Counted from the stretch's first letter, positions 37,726-47,510 are shown. The stretch: 57,321 bases of DNA from Lachnospiraceae bacterium (GCA_024699645.1 JAILPE010000059.1:1-57321); one strand, 5' to 3'. The notes: a model not told the origin generated them from the letters alone. A program made the numbers and translations.

Positions 37726-38939
37726 AACAACTGAAATTATTTGCTCCGATCATGACATATGATCGAAAAAGCTTTTCATGGATGCTTTTAATGACAGTTT
37801 ATATCATCGGTGCGATAAGCGTATATATGATGTATATCCTCGATGACGGTGACGAAGCATTTTTAAGCAAGCAGTTATTCGGATATGTTGCAGGTTTTGC
37901 AGTGATCATGTTTTTCACTTTTTTAGATTATCATTTGATAGCAAAACTGTTTATATTCGCATATTTGATCGGACTAATACTATTGCTTATCTGTCGTTTC
38001 AGTAACAGTGGATTAATTTACGGTTGGGCACATTACGATGCAAGAAGATGGATCAAGATCGGCGGCGATCCCACAGCGGGTATAAACAACAAAGGTTTTG
38101 AATTTCAACCGTCTGACATTGTAAAAGTATCCCTGATCATATTTTTTGCCAAGTATTTTGATTTATGCAGGAAAAAGATCACTAAGTTTTGGGTGCTTGT
38201 ATTGTCGGTTCTTTTTATCATAATACCGACATTCCTTATCCTTACTCAGACCGATCTTTCGACAAGTATCGTTATCGTACTGCTGTATTCGGCGATGGTA
38301 TTTGCTTCAGGAGTTCCGTTTAAATATATACTGCCGATCGCCGGAACGGCGCTGCCTATTCTTGGCGGATTATATTGGTATGTGCAACAACCTTTTCAGG
38401 TCATACTGAAAGAGTATCAGCAAAAAAGGCTTCTTGCATCAAAGTTTCCGGAGCTATATCCGGAGCTTACTTATCAGCAGACAAATGCCGCTGCCGCGAT
38501 AAGATCGGGTGGCCTTTACGGTAAGATATTTGAAGAGAACAATGCACTTACGGGTACAAGATATGTTCCTGTCAAGGAAAGCGATTTTGTTTTCACAGGG
38601 ATTGCGGAGGAGTTTGGTTTTATAGGATCCGTCATAGTTATTGCTTTATTCTTTGTTTTGGTTTTACTTGCATTCAGAATTGCTAAACGCGCAAAAGACT
38701 ATCTCGGAAAAATGATAGCGATAGGCATCGGTTCACTTTTTGCGTTTCAAGTGTTTATAAACATCGGAGTTGTAACGTCATTACTTCCCAATACAGGAAT
38801 TCCGTTACCTCTGATGAGTGCAGGGTTGTCCTCCCTGCTTGTATATTTGGGTATGATTGGGATGCTGCTGAATATCAGTTTACAGCCGGCTCAAAAGATT
38901 GAGAAAAAAGAAGATGAATTTGGGGCGCTGAACGACTGA
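37722..38939 (+). CDS. rodA: SEDS-family peptidoglycan glycosyltransferase RodA
   Basis: FQPSDIVKVSLIIFFAKY, EYQQKRLLA, FVFTGIAEEFGFIGS, PLPLMSAGLSSLL. Confidence 0.95.
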   Translation: MKQLKLFAPIMTYDRKSFSWMLLMTVYIIGAISVYMMYILDDGDEAFLSKQLFGYVAGFAVIMFFTFLDYHLIAKLFIFAYLIGLILLLICRFSNSGLIYGWAHYDARRWIKIGGDPTAGINNKGFEFQPSDIVKVSLIIFFAKYFDLCRKKITKFWVLVLSVLFIIIPTFLILTQTDLSTSIVIVLLYSAMVFASGVPFKYILPIAGTALPILGGLYWYVQQPFQVILKEYQQKRLLASKFPELYPELTYQQTNAAAAIRSGGLYGKIFEENNALTGTRYVPVKESDFVFTGIAEEFGFIGSVIVIALFFVLVLLAFRIAKRAKDYLGKMIAIGIGSLFAFQVFINIGVVTSLLPNTGIPLPLMSAGLSSLLVYLGMIGMLLNISLQPAQKIEKKEDEFGALND

Positions 38940-38966
38940 AAAGTTCCTTTGCGGAGGAAATTTTAT

Positions 38967-39362
38967 ATGAATATTGGGTTTATTGCTCATGATACAAAAA
39001 AAATGCTGATGCAGAATCTATGCATAGCATATTGTGATATTTTACGAGAACACACACTGTATGCCACTCAGACTACCGGCAGGTTGATAAGTGAAGCATC
39101 AGGATTATCGGTACACAAATGTCTTGCCGGTCCCTTGGGTGGTGAACAGCAGCTTTGTTCTCTGATTGAAAATAACGAGATAGATATAGTATTTTATCTT
39201 CGCGATCCTCAGGAGCACACAAAGCTCTTACCGGATATGCAAAGTGTTATCACTCTTTGCGATATGCATAATATTCCTATTGCAACTAATCTTGCAACGG
39301 CAGAACTTCTTATAAAAGCACTTGAGAGGGGAGATCTTGATTGGCGAGAGTTATATCATTGA
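38967..39362 (+). CDS. mgsA: Methylglyoxal synthase
   Basis: IGFIAHDTKKMLMQNL, LYATQTTGRLISEASGLSVHKCLAGPLGGEQQL, IFYLRDPQEH. Confidence 0.95.
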   Translation: MNIGFIAHDTKKMLMQNLCIAYCDILREHTLYATQTTGRLISEASGLSVHKCLAGPLGGEQQLCSLIENNEIDIVFYLRDPQEHTKLLPDMQSVITLCDMHNIPIATNLATAELLIKALERGDLDWRELYH

Positions 39363-40393
39363 TTCTAATAGCGGCTCTGCTTCTTACAGGCTGCTCCCTT
39401 AGGGGAAGTAATTACACTTCCTCTTTTTTTGCTGAAAAATATAATGAGTCCAAAACAGAATCTTCACCACAGATCAATACAAACGATGTCGCCACATCCG
39501 AAAACAACGACTCTGAAGATCAAAGCAATAAATCCGGCGATGATTCCGAGAAGATCAGTTTTATGTATGAAGATATCTGTTATTCCACATCGGATACTCC
39601 CGTAACGGACTTAGATTCCGATTCTACATATAACAGTGCGTTAGCGTTTAATATCAACACAGCTACGATTCTTTATTCGCAAAACATGCATGAAAAAGTA
39701 TATCCTGCCAGCACGACCAAACTTATGACGGCATTACTTGCCATTAAACATTGTGATCTTGATGATATAGTTACCATAGACGAAGATAACTGCGGTATTG
39801 TATTAAAAGGCGCCCAGCTGTGCGGATTTTCCAAAGGAGATACATTAACTGTAAAAGATCTGCTTTATTGTCTTTTGGTCTATTCCGGTAACGATGCAGC
39901 CCTCGCGATCGCAAGACATGTCGGCGAAACGGAACGTGCTTTTATCCGTATGATGAACAGTGAGGCAAAAGAACTCGGATGTATAAACACAAGCTTTGTA
40001 AATCCTCACGGTCTGCATGATCCCAATCACTATACGACAGCTTACGATATGTATCTTATATTCAACGAATGCCTCAGATATGACGCGTTAAAAGAGATCT
40101 TCAAATCAAAAGGTTACATCGTAAAGATTCATACAGCTGTCGGAAGCGACAAAGAACTTTATATGGAACCTACAAATCTTTATTTCGTGGGAAAATATGC
40201 TGCCCCGCGAGGCATAAACGTCTATGGCGGCAAGACAGGAGATACCGTTTCGGCCGGAAAATGTCTTATGTTATACAGCGAAGATTATGACGGACAAGGC
40301 TTTATTACCGAGATTTTCGGTACTTCCACAAAAGAAGAATTATATAATTCAATGAACAGAATATTTAACTATATTTTACAACCCACGACTTGA
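39341..40393 (+). CDS. D-alanyl-D-alanine carboxypeptidase (lipoprotein-like N-terminus)
   Basis: Lipobox LLLTGCS; SxxK ASTTKLM, SGN YSGNDAAL, KTG YGGKTGDT; 22-nt overlap with mgsA. Confidence 0.92.
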   Translation: MARVISLILIAALLLTGCSLRGSNYTSSFFAEKYNESKTESSPQINTNDVATSENNDSEDQSNKSGDDSEKISFMYEDICYSTSDTPVTDLDSDSTYNSALAFNINTATILYSQNMHEKVYPASTTKLMTALLAIKHCDLDDIVTIDEDNCGIVLKGAQLCGFSKGDTLTVKDLLYCLLVYSGNDAALAIARHVGETERAFIRMMNSEAKELGCINTSFVNPHGLHDPNHYTTAYDMYLIFNECLRYDALKEIFKSKGYIVKIHTAVGSDKELYMEPTNLYFVGKYAAPRGINVYGGKTGDTVSAGKCLMLYSEDYDGQGFITEIFGTSTKEELYNSMNRIFNYILQPTT

Positions 40394-40450
40394 ATAAAAT
40401 ACCCGCGGATAGTATAATTTATATATCAAAAACCGAAAGGGGCGATCATT

Positions 40451-40876
40451 ATGATACAGATAATTGCCGGTGGCAAGGGTAAGGGAAAAACAAAGATACT
40501 TTTGGACAAAGTAAATACGGAGGTTACACAGTCTAAAGGAACCGTTGTTTACCTGGACAAAAACACAAAGCACATGTATGATCTCCATAAGAAAGTAAGA
40601 TTGATCAATGTAAAAGATTATTGTATTGAAACATCCGAAGAATTTCTTGGTTTTATCTGCGGAATGATCTCACAGGATCATGACCTTCAAAAAGTATTCC
40701 TTGATTGTTTTTTGAATATTTCCTGTATTGAAGATACCGATATTTCATATGTTCCCATCATTGAAAAGCTCGATGTTATATCAAGCAAATTTGATGTTGA
40801 TTTTGTGATCAGTATGTCAGTAGACGCTGCAGATATGCCTGAATCCATAAAAGAAAAAGTAATTGTTGCTTTATAA
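40451..40876 (+). CDS. Small P-loop ATP-binding protein of unknown function
   Basis: Walker A IIAGGKGKGKTKIL; GGGGCGATC RBS region; no recognised named family. Confidence 0.75.
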   Translation: MIQIIAGGKGKGKTKILLDKVNTEVTQSKGTVVYLDKNTKHMYDLHKKVRLINVKDYCIETSEEFLGFICGMISQDHDLQKVFLDCFLNISCIEDTDISYVPIIEKLDVISSKFDVDFVISMSVDAADMPESIKEKVIVAL

Positions 40877-40921
40877 TACGAAAATCGCACCTAATAAATT
40901 ACAGAATTTCACAACAGCTGT

Positions 40922-42400
40922 ATGAATATGTCAAGAGAAGATAATGTTGTTAGTTTAAGAAGTCGGCAGGGTTCTCCTTCGGGACGCCCTGCCGTCTCAA
41001 ACAAACGAGACAATTTTCAAAACAAAAAAAACAATAGCCCTATAAAAAAGCGTGCACAATTGATAGTGCTTGCTTTTGTTGTTTTGGGAATCTGTATATA
41101 TTTGGGTGTCGAACTGTTCGGTATGCTTAACCGTTCCAATGTATCCTTTTATGAAGTAAAAGCTGCACAACTTAGCTATGATACAACATTTAGCGGTATT
41201 GCCGTCAGAGACGAGAAATTGGTTTATTCCGAGCAATCCGGATATATCAATTATTTTATAAGAAACAAAAAGAAGGCTGCCAAAAACAGCATAATATATT
41301 GTGTCGATTCAAAAAACAACACATACAACGCACTGAAAAAAGACTTTACCAAAGACAAACTGGACAGGTCACAGATAATAGAGATCAAATCGTCGATCGC
41401 GCGTTATCTCTCGGGAGAATCTACCACGCTGGTCGGAAATATAGGCGAATTTAAAGAACAGCTCGGATCGATGATCTATGACTTTGTCAGCAACAACATG
41501 ATTGATAATCTTAAAGATTACGTTACCGAAGGTATGACCGGCAGTTCGTTCCATGTTTGCAGATCCCCGATTTCAGGTGTTGTCTCTTTTAAATGCGATA
41601 CATATAACGGAATTACATCGGATATGGTTACGGCCGATATGTTTAAAGATGCTCCGAGTATAATAAATCTTAGGAGCACGGGTCTTATCTCGTCTTCAGA
41701 TCCCGTTTACAGGATATGCGAAAACGAGAACTGGTCCATAGTATGTAAAGTTACGGAAGAATTCTATGTAGACAATGTCGGTTCAAGAGAAGCAAGCGTC
41801 CTGATCGGCAACAAGACAACTCCTATCAGTGTTACAACAACGCCATATTCGATCGGAGAAGACTATTTTGTTGAGTTAAAGCTTAACACATATATGTCTG
41901 AATTTATCGATGACAGATTGTTGCCGGTGAGATTTATTAACAACAAAGACAAAGGTCTTAAGATACCTGCGTCAAGTATAGTACAAAAGAGTTATTATCT
42001 TGTTCCTCTGAATATGTTCGTTGAGGATAAAGAACGTAATGTTATGCTGCTAAAGAAAGAAATAGCCGATCCCGAAACGGGAGAGATATACCTGATGGAT
42101 GTAAATCCTTCAAAATATTATTCTGACGGCTATTACGCATATATTGACCCTATGTATGTTTCGGACGGAGATGTCATAAATAACCCCGAAACAGGCAACA
42201 GAGTAAGGGTTTCTACCATGAACAGTCTTGACGGTGTATATAATGTAAACAAAGGTTATTATCAATTCGTTCGTATAGACAGGCTTGAGACCGGAAAAGA
42301 TTATATAGTTATCAGTCCTTCAACCCCGGACGGTATCAGAGAATACGATCACATAGCCCTTGATGCATCGAAAGCTGTCGAATCAATGCTTGTAAAATAA
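40922..42400 (+). CDS. HlyD-like membrane-fusion/periplasmic-adaptor-type protein
   Basis: Single TM (AQLIVLAFVVLGICIYLGVELFGML), beta-barrel/lipoyl-like halves; next to ylmE-sepF. Confidence 0.75.
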   Translation: MNMSREDNVVSLRSRQGSPSGRPAVSNKRDNFQNKKNNSPIKKRAQLIVLAFVVLGICIYLGVELFGMLNRSNVSFYEVKAAQLSYDTTFSGIAVRDEKLVYSEQSGYINYFIRNKKKAAKNSIIYCVDSKNNTYNALKKDFTKDKLDRSQIIEIKSSIARYLSGESTTLVGNIGEFKEQLGSMIYDFVSNNMIDNLKDYVTEGMTGSSFHVCRSPISGVVSFKCDTYNGITSDMVTADMFKDAPSIINLRSTGLISSSDPVYRICENENWSIVCKVTEEFYVDNVGSREASVLIGNKTTPISVTTTPYSIGEDYFVELKLNTYMSEFIDDRLLPVRFINNKDKGLKIPASSIVQKSYYLVPLNMFVEDKERNVMLLKKEIADPETGEIYLMDVNPSKYYSDGYYAYIDPMYVSDGDVINNPETGNRVRVSTMNSLDGVYNVNKGYYQFVRIDRLETGKDYIVISPSTPDGIREYDHIALDASKAVESMLVK

Positions 42401-42426
42401 ATAAATGATTTTGGAGGATATAGATA

Positions 42427-43170
42427 ATGTCGCTCGATAATATTTCCGAAAATATAGATTCAATAAAAGATAGGATAAAAAAAGCAGCCCTTCGTTCCGA
42501 CAGAGACCCGAACAGCATAACGCTTATAGCCGTCAGCAAACTAAATCCTCACGAATCGGTAGAAGAGGCCGTAAGACACGGTCAATACGAATTCGGCGAG
42601 AACTGGGTCAAAGAACTGCTCGAAAAAGAAGATGCCGTAAACAGTTATTTAGAGTCTTCACTTCCCGAGTGCCGGGATAAGATAAAGTGGCATTTTATCG
42701 GTCATCTGCAAACGAATAAGGTCAAAAATCTTATCGGTAAAACAGTTATGATCCATTCTGTAGATTCTTATAAACTGGCTTCGTTTATAGATAATGAATC
42801 AAAAAAGAAAGATACGGTCACTGATATTCTTCTTGAAATAAATATAGGGGACGAAGAATCAAAATACGGTATAAAGCCCGATGAAGCGGTTCCGTTTGTC
42901 AATTCACTCAAGGAGCTTAAGAACATAAGGATCAGGGGGCTGATGACAGTTGCTCCGATATGTGAGGACCCCGAATCAAATCGTCCGTATTTTAAGAAAA
43001 TGAGGGAATTATTTGTTGACATAAAGTCTAAAAATAACGATAATATCTGCATGGATGTATTATCGATGGGGATGACTCTTGATTTCGAAGTCGCCATCGA
43101 GGAAGGTGCAACTCATGTAAGAGTAGGGACCGGAATATTTGGAGCCAGGGACTATGGCTTAAAAATTTGA
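42427..43170 (+). CDS. YggS/YlmE-family PLP-binding homeostasis protein
   Basis: LIAVSKLNPHESVEEAVRHGQYEFGENWVKELLEK; WHFIGHLQTNKVKNLIG; LSMGMTLDFEVAIEEGATHVRVGTGIFG. Confidence 0.95.
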   Translation: MSLDNISENIDSIKDRIKKAALRSDRDPNSITLIAVSKLNPHESVEEAVRHGQYEFGENWVKELLEKEDAVNSYLESSLPECRDKIKWHFIGHLQTNKVKNLIGKTVMIHSVDSYKLASFIDNESKKKDTVTDILLEINIGDEESKYGIKPDEAVPFVNSLKELKNIRIRGLMTVAPICEDPESNRPYFKKMRELFVDIKSKNNDNICMDVLSMGMTLDFEVAIEEGATHVRVGTGIFGARDYGLKI

Positions 43171-43183
43171 ATCGAGGTATAAG

Positions 43184-43792
43184 ATGGGATTTTTCGGAGA
43201 TTTATTACAAAGCGTAAGGAGCACTCCAAGTGAGGAAGGTTTCGAAGCGTACGAAGAAGAACTTGAATACGAGCAGCAACAACAGCACGGAAAAAGTCAT
43301 TCAAAGTCATTTGAAGGCAATAATTCCGGGCGTTCACGCGGCACATCTCAGCATGATCATTTTGACGACTACGGTCAGCCTCAAAAAGCTCATGTTTCTG
43401 ATTTCTACGGAACATCTACATACATTGAAGGAAAAGAAGATTCCAAGAGACTTAGGATAGAACACCCGAACGGAAGCAAAGTTGTACCTCTCAAGACCAC
43501 AAACAAGGGTTCGAAGGTTTGTGTCATGAAGCCTAAGTTCTTTGAGGATTCACAGGATATCTGTGATGTTATTCTGTCAGACTGTTGTGCGATCGTTATC
43601 CTTAATACGGAAGATCTTGTTCTTTCACAAAGGATAATGGATTTTGTTTCGGGCGCAGTTTATTCACTTAACGGAAAGCTTTTTCAGATCAGCGATTCTA
43701 TAGTTTTTGTTGCTCCTGAGAATGTGGACGTTTCCGGTGACTACAATGATATTCTTGAACAAACAGGTTATAACGTTTCACTTTTAAAATGA
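43184..43792 (+). CDS. sepF: Cell division protein SepF
   Basis: VMKPKFFEDSQDICDVILSDCCAIVILN...RIMDFVSGAVYSLNGKLFQISDSIVFVAPENVDVSGDY. Confidence 0.95.
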   Translation: MGFFGDLLQSVRSTPSEEGFEAYEEELEYEQQQQHGKSHSKSFEGNNSGRSRGTSQHDHFDDYGQPQKAHVSDFYGTSTYIEGKEDSKRLRIEHPNGSKVVPLKTTNKGSKVCVMKPKFFEDSQDICDVILSDCCAIVILNTEDLVLSQRIMDFVSGAVYSLNGKLFQISDSIVFVAPENVDVSGDYNDILEQTGYNVSLLK

Positions 43793-43812
43793 GATCATAA
43801 AAGGAGATTGAC

Positions 43813-44565
43813 ATGCTTACTCCCGTAGAGGTACAAAGCAAAGTTTTCAAATCAGGCGGTCTTGGATACGACAAAAAAGATGTAGAGAATTTCAGAGCTG
43901 AAGTTCTTCATTCCTACGAAGATATTTACAGAGAAAACATGGAACTTAAGGACAAGTTATCTGTCCTTAATGAAGGTATACAATATTACAAAACGATAGA
44001 AAAAACGCTTCAGAAGGCTCTTATCCTTGCTGAAAAGACAGCTGAGGAGACAAGATCCAACGCAGCCAAAGAAGCCAAAAGAATAGAGCAGGAAGCTCGT
44101 ACAAAGGCAAGTATCATAGTAGCCGATGCAAGAAACGAACTTTCATCTCTTAACAAACAATCTAAAGAGCTGATCCGTCAGTACGAAAAATACAGAGCCG
44201 AATTTAAGCATCTTGCAAGTGCGCAGGTTGAATTGATCAGTTCCAAAGCGTTTGATCTTGATATCAAAAATTTTGAGATCAACGATGAGGTCGCAAAAAC
44301 AGAATTCTCCGCGAGCGATGAAAGTTCAGACAAAGGTACTGATAAAGACATTTCTTTTGAAACACAGTCCGATGCAACACCGATCAAAAAAGCCGTTAAC
44401 CGGGAGTCTTTAAAGCCCTCGATTATAAAAAAGCAAAAGGTTTCTGTTCAGGAAGCCGCCGATCTTTCAAAAAGCGATGACGGAATAGAAGAAGATTTTG
44501 GCAGTGAAGATTTTGACACCGAGAACGAAGATTTCAGTTTTGTAGATTTTCAGGAAAATGATTGA
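43813..44565 (+). CDS. divIVA: DivIVA-domain cell division protein
   Basis: MLTPVEVQSKVFKSGGLGYDKKDVENFRAEV, coiled coil, acidic tail. Confidence 0.93.
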   Translation: MLTPVEVQSKVFKSGGLGYDKKDVENFRAEVLHSYEDIYRENMELKDKLSVLNEGIQYYKTIEKTLQKALILAEKTAEETRSNAAKEAKRIEQEARTKASIIVADARNELSSLNKQSKELIRQYEKYRAEFKHLASAQVELISSKAFDLDIKNFEINDEVAKTEFSASDESSDKGTDKDISFETQSDATPIKKAVNRESLKPSIIKKQKVSVQEAADLSKSDDGIEEDFGSEDFDTENEDFSFVDFQEND

Positions 44566-44583
44566 ACGTCAAAAATTTTTTAT

Positions 44584-44617
44584 AAAAAAGATCCGCTTTT
44601 AAGTGGGTCTTTTTTTA
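44584..44617 (+). terminator. Rho-independent terminator of the sepF-divIVA operon
   Basis: AAGATCCGC-TTTTAA-GTGGGTCTT followed by TTTTTT (two G-U pairs). Confidence 0.8.
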
Positions 44618-44688
44618 TACAGAACGCCATTATATGGTATAATGATATCACTCGGTACAATAACAAAGAAAAGTATGGAATATAACGT

Positions 44689-45216
44689 ATGAAAGAAAAA
44701 ATTACAAAACGAATTCCCGATCTGATCTTTATGATATTACTTATAGCATTTGATCAGATAACAAAATTAATTGCAAGACAGACACTGGCCGATTCATCGG
44801 TTACATTGATCGAAGGAGTGTTTGAATTTAAGTTGATATATAACAAAGGCGTTGCCTGGGGTATGTTTAATTCACTTCCTTTTTTGATAAGTATATTTGC
44901 CGTGATCATAATGTCGGTAGTGTTTATCGTATATATTAAGATCCCGAAAGATAACAAAAAGCTGAAAGCATTAAGCATTATGCTGATACTTATCTTTTCC
45001 GGAGCCGCCGGTAATCTTATCGACAGATTAATTTTCTCTGCAGTAACGGATTTTATTTATATCAGCCTGATCAATTTTCCTATATTTAATATAGCTGATT
45101 GTTACATTACGATAGCAGGGATATTGACTGCCATACTTTTGATATTCTATTACAAAGAAGAAGACATGAAATTTCTTAAAATAAGGAAACAGCGAAAGGA
45201 TGATCCCGATGTCTGA
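44689..45216 (+). CDS. lspA: Lipoprotein signal peptidase
   Basis: FDQITKLIARQTL, NKGVAWGMF, GAAGNLIDRL, FNIADCYI. Confidence 0.95.
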   Translation: MKEKITKRIPDLIFMILLIAFDQITKLIARQTLADSSVTLIEGVFEFKLIYNKGVAWGMFNSLPFLISIFAVIIMSVVFIVYIKIPKDNKKLKALSIMLILIFSGAAGNLIDRLIFSAVTDFIYISLINFPIFNIADCYITIAGILTAILLIFYYKEEDMKFLKIRKQRKDDPDV

Positions 45217-46132
45217 ACGTCTGACATTTACCGTTTCGGATGAGAGCGAAGGACTGCGTATCGATTCGTATCTCGCAAGTCTTTGTCCCGATCTTTCAAG
45301 AAGTTATATAAAAAAACTGATCGACGATAAAAGGGTTTTACTGAACGGATCTAACGTTAAGGCGAGCCTTAAGGTCAGTGAAGGTGATACGGCCGAAATC
45401 GATGTCCCGGAGCTTAGGATTCCGGATATCCTTCCCGAAGATATAGACATAAATGTTCGTTATGAGGATGATGATATCCTGATAGTATATAAACCTCAAA
45501 ATATGGTCGTTCATCCTGCACCCGGTAATTACACGGGAACACTTGTAAACGGTCTCCTTAAACACCTTGACGGAAGATTATCGGGCATAAACGGTGTTCT
45601 CAGACCCGGTATCGTCCACAGAATAGACAAAGATACATCCGGTCTTCTTGTGATCTGCAAGAACGATGTTTCTCACAGAAAAGTTGCGGAACAATTAAAA
45701 GAACACACAATAACAAGACGTTATCTTGCGGTTTGCTGCGGAAATACAGAAGATGATGGCACGATCAACAAATGTATTGCACGTAACAAAAACGACAGAA
45801 AGAAAATGGCAGTTGACCCGAGCGGAAAAGAAGCAATAACGCACTTTAAAACGCTCGAAAGATTTAAAGGCTATTCACTTATCGAATGCAGGCTTGAAAC
45901 GGGCAGAACACACCAAATACGAGTCCATATGGCATCAATAGGTCATCCTGTACTCGGAGACGAGGTATATGGTGGTTACAGACGTGAATTTAAGACTTCG
46001 GGACAAACACTGCATGCATGGGTGCTCGGCCTAAACAGACCTTCCGACGACAAATATATCGAATTTAAAGAAGATCCGCCGGAATACTTTGAAAGAATTC
46101 TTTCCAAGCTGCGAGAGGAATACTATGTATAA
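45209..46132 (+). CDS. rluD: RluA/RluD-family 23S rRNA pseudouridine synthase
   Basis: S4-like domain, KPQNMVVHPAPGN, GIVHRIDKDTSGLLVI; start assigned at MSERLTF. Confidence 0.95.
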   Translation: MSERLTFTVSDESEGLRIDSYLASLCPDLSRSYIKKLIDDKRVLLNGSNVKASLKVSEGDTAEIDVPELRIPDILPEDIDINVRYEDDDILIVYKPQNMVVHPAPGNYTGTLVNGLLKHLDGRLSGINGVLRPGIVHRIDKDTSGLLVICKNDVSHRKVAEQLKEHTITRRYLAVCCGNTEDDGTINKCIARNKNDRKKMAVDPSGKEAITHFKTLERFKGYSLIECRLETGRTHQIRVHMASIGHPVLGDEVYGGYRREFKTSGQTLHAWVLGLNRPSDDKYIEFKEDPPEYFERILSKLREEYYV

Positions 46133-47393
46133 GGACGAGATTAGGAATACATTATTCCAAAACAAAGACAAAAGGATATTGCTGTACGGTCGACCGGGCC
46201 TTGGTAAATCATGCTTTGCAAACGAATTATACAACGAATTCCGAGGCAGATTCATAATCGTCAATTTCAGAAGAGATAACGTTACAGAAATTCTCGAAGG
46301 ATTAAAAAACTGCAAGGATATTACGGAAGCATTGGTAGATGCCTACAGGCTTTCGGGCGAATTGCTATCGGTCACATTTGTGCTCGATGAATTCTTGGAT
46401 CTGAAATACGAAAATGATCTGAAAGAAAAAATAACCGAAAGAAAAGATGAATACAAATACAAAGACATCAAGATCATTTTTATCGCAGATGACGTTGCAT
46501 GGGCCAAAAATAAATCCGATTTGTTTGATAAATGCATTAAAGCCGATAAGATATCGTTTGAAGAATTTCTTATCAGATCCGGAGAAAAGTTTTACGCTCA
46601 GGTCGTTAATGCCCATATGACGGCAAAAAAAACTATGCCGTCGCTTATTCATAATGAACTGACAGACATGTACTACCAGTATTTGTCCACAGGAGGATAC
46701 ATAAGACCTGTTATCGAACTCACAAAAGAAAACCCGGCAGTAATGACGGAAGATCTTGCCGCCGAAAGATATGAAGCCTTGATCGGAAATATAAGCGTTA
46801 AAGAAAAAGATGGTACGAAACTTCAAAACAAGATAGGAATAATAAACACAATTCCGATATGTGCCAAAAATTCAAGATTTGTCTTTTCAAAAACAGGCAG
46901 AAGATATATAGGCAAAGAACAGCTTGAAAACAACGTTAATGAACTTATCGACGACGGAATAATTATCAGGATCCCGAGGCTCAATGATGATTCTTACAGT
47001 CTTGCACTGACCGATGACGGAATATACAGGTACCTGCTGATAAAAAACAGATCAGAGCTGGCTCTCACAGACGACAGGATAAAAGAACTAGTGATCGAAA
47101 ATCATATCAGGAATCTGCTTAAAGAAGCCGGTTTTAACGTATATACCTGGGCCGGTAAATACAGATTCAGAATAAATACCATTATCGAGTCAAAAGGAAA
47201 GTATCACCCGGTAAAAGTGGCGTGTTCAGGTACGACCAGAAATGTAAATTACGAAGAATTCTTTTCACTATACAAAGATTTAACATCGACAAAGATACAT
47301 ATTACAGAAAGCTCGTTTAATGAATCAAAAGACAGCATAAATATGCCTGTTTATGGGTGTGAATATATTGATAATTTCATTCCACAACTGTAG
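46125..47393 (+). CDS. AAA-type ATPase with C-terminal DUF4143/PD-(D/E)XK-like region, function unknown
   Basis: Walker A LLYGRPGLGKSCFANELY, Walker B-like VTFVLDEFLDL; C-terminal YRFRINTIIESKGKYHPVKVACSG; 8-nt overlap with rluD. Confidence 0.72.
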   Translation: MYKDEIRNTLFQNKDKRILLYGRPGLGKSCFANELYNEFRGRFIIVNFRRDNVTEILEGLKNCKDITEALVDAYRLSGELLSVTFVLDEFLDLKYENDLKEKITERKDEYKYKDIKIIFIADDVAWAKNKSDLFDKCIKADKISFEEFLIRSGEKFYAQVVNAHMTAKKTMPSLIHNELTDMYYQYLSTGGYIRPVIELTKENPAVMTEDLAAERYEALIGNISVKEKDGTKLQNKIGIINTIPICAKNSRFVFSKTGRRYIGKEQLENNVNELIDDGIIIRIPRLNDDSYSLALTDDGIYRYLLIKNRSELALTDDRIKELVIENHIRNLLKEAGFNVYTWAGKYRFRINTIIESKGKYHPVKVACSGTTRNVNYEEFFSLYKDLTSTKIHITESSFNESKDSINMPVYGCEYIDNFIPQL

Positions 47394-47422
47394 AACCTTG
47401 AAAAACAGGCTGTTTCAGGGTA

Positions 47423-47451
47423 TTGACAAATCTGTTCTATTAATATAGAAT
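47423..47451 (+). promoter_or_regulatory. Putative sigma-A promoter of the BlaI-like gene
   Basis: TTGACA-N17-TAGAAT. Confidence 0.75.
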
Positions 47452-47470
47452 AATATCTGTTCACCAGATG

Positions 47471-47482
47471 CTACATAAGTAG
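47471..47482. promoter_or_regulatory. Candidate BlaI/MecI-type operator
   Basis: CTACATAAGTAG, close to the known CTACATATGTAG operator core; between promoter and RBS. Confidence 0.55.
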
Positions 47483-47510
47483 AATGAGTGTTCCGGAGGG
47501 GATTTTGTCA

